Made by a program: the position numbers and the translations under genes. A DNA stretch of 13,787 nucleotides from CAYOKT01 sp964404605 (GTDB lineage Bacteria; Electryoneota; Electryoneia; Electryoneales; Electryoneaceae): assembly GCA_964404605.1 (NCBI GenBank), contig CAYOKT010000073.1, positions 1-13,787 on the forward strand, written 5' to 3'. Every line of letters begins with the position of its first letter. Positions within the stretch are counted from its first letter, which is position 1. The notes under the pieces were generated by a model. It was given only the letters and a program-made list of their open reading frames with translations. It had not been told where the DNA came from and made no database searches. Below, piece by piece: positions 13,742 to 13,787 of this stretch.

Positions 13742-13787
13742 CCCAGGAGCGCCTGCCACGCCATAGCAGACGGGTGGCCCGGGACTT

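Noticed and set aside
11699..13759. 686-codon minus-strand open frame
   Set aside because: It is antisense to the response regulator and histidine kinase, both of which have complete signature motifs.
13742..13787. Last 46 bases of the window
   Set aside because: They follow the kinase stop; too short to support a gene, and no clear terminator is visible.

Overview
The window is about 13.8 kb of GC-rich DNA, apparently from a Gram-negative bacterium. Supporting signs are a signal-peptide-bearing outer-membrane beta-barrel protein, a secreted glycosidase, a cyclopropane fatty acid synthase and a two-component pair with a transmembrane kinase. The TauE/SafE exporter beside a cytidylate-kinase-like protein and a two-component system would suit a deltaproteobacterial-type lineage, but this taxonomic placement is inference. 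I found no rRNA, tRNA, CRISPR array, transposase or integrase.

Layout, left to right. (1) 1-2470, minus: a secreted GH31 alpha-glucosidase-like enzyme whose 3' end runs off the window. (2) 2520-3524: a perfect 56-bp direct repeat (2520-2575 and 3469-3524, 949 bp apart) encloses a plus-strand toxin-antitoxin pair, a ribbon-helix-helix antitoxin followed by a MazF/PemK toxin. The repeat is the 3' end of the neighbouring porin gene, stop codon included. (3) 3470-6539, minus: a long-chain acyl-CoA synthetase followed 58 bp later by a porin. Without the repeat-bounded insert, the GH31 gene would begin about 50 bp after the porin stop, so synthetase-porin-glycosidase looks like an ancestral operon split by the insert. 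(4) 6540-7074: a non-coding stretch rich in inverted repeats. (5) 7075-7257, minus: an orphan 60-residue ribbon-helix-helix protein. (6) 7404-8624, minus: cyclopropane fatty acid synthase, with a good sigma70-type promoter and a perfect 20-bp palindrome at the predicted start of transcription.

(7) 8777-11451, minus: a TauE/SafE-family exporter preceded by a 503-residue protein that joins a cytidylate-kinase-like domain, a BON-like stretch, a UspA-like domain and two C-terminal membrane helices. (8) 11715-13741, plus, divergent from (7): a stand-alone receiver protein and a HAMP-containing membrane histidine kinase, overlapping by 4 bp (ATGA). The shared 263-bp intergenic region has a consensus -10 box and an inverted repeat over the -35 box.

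Several parts concern the envelope: fatty-acid activation, an outer-membrane channel, lipid cyclopropanation, a membrane exporter and a membrane stress sensor. The two items I would look at first are the repeat-bounded toxin-antitoxin insert and the kinase-like/UspA-like membrane protein with its exporter and divergent two-component genes. Nearly every gene has long open frames on its opposite strand; I regard these as by-products of high GC content.
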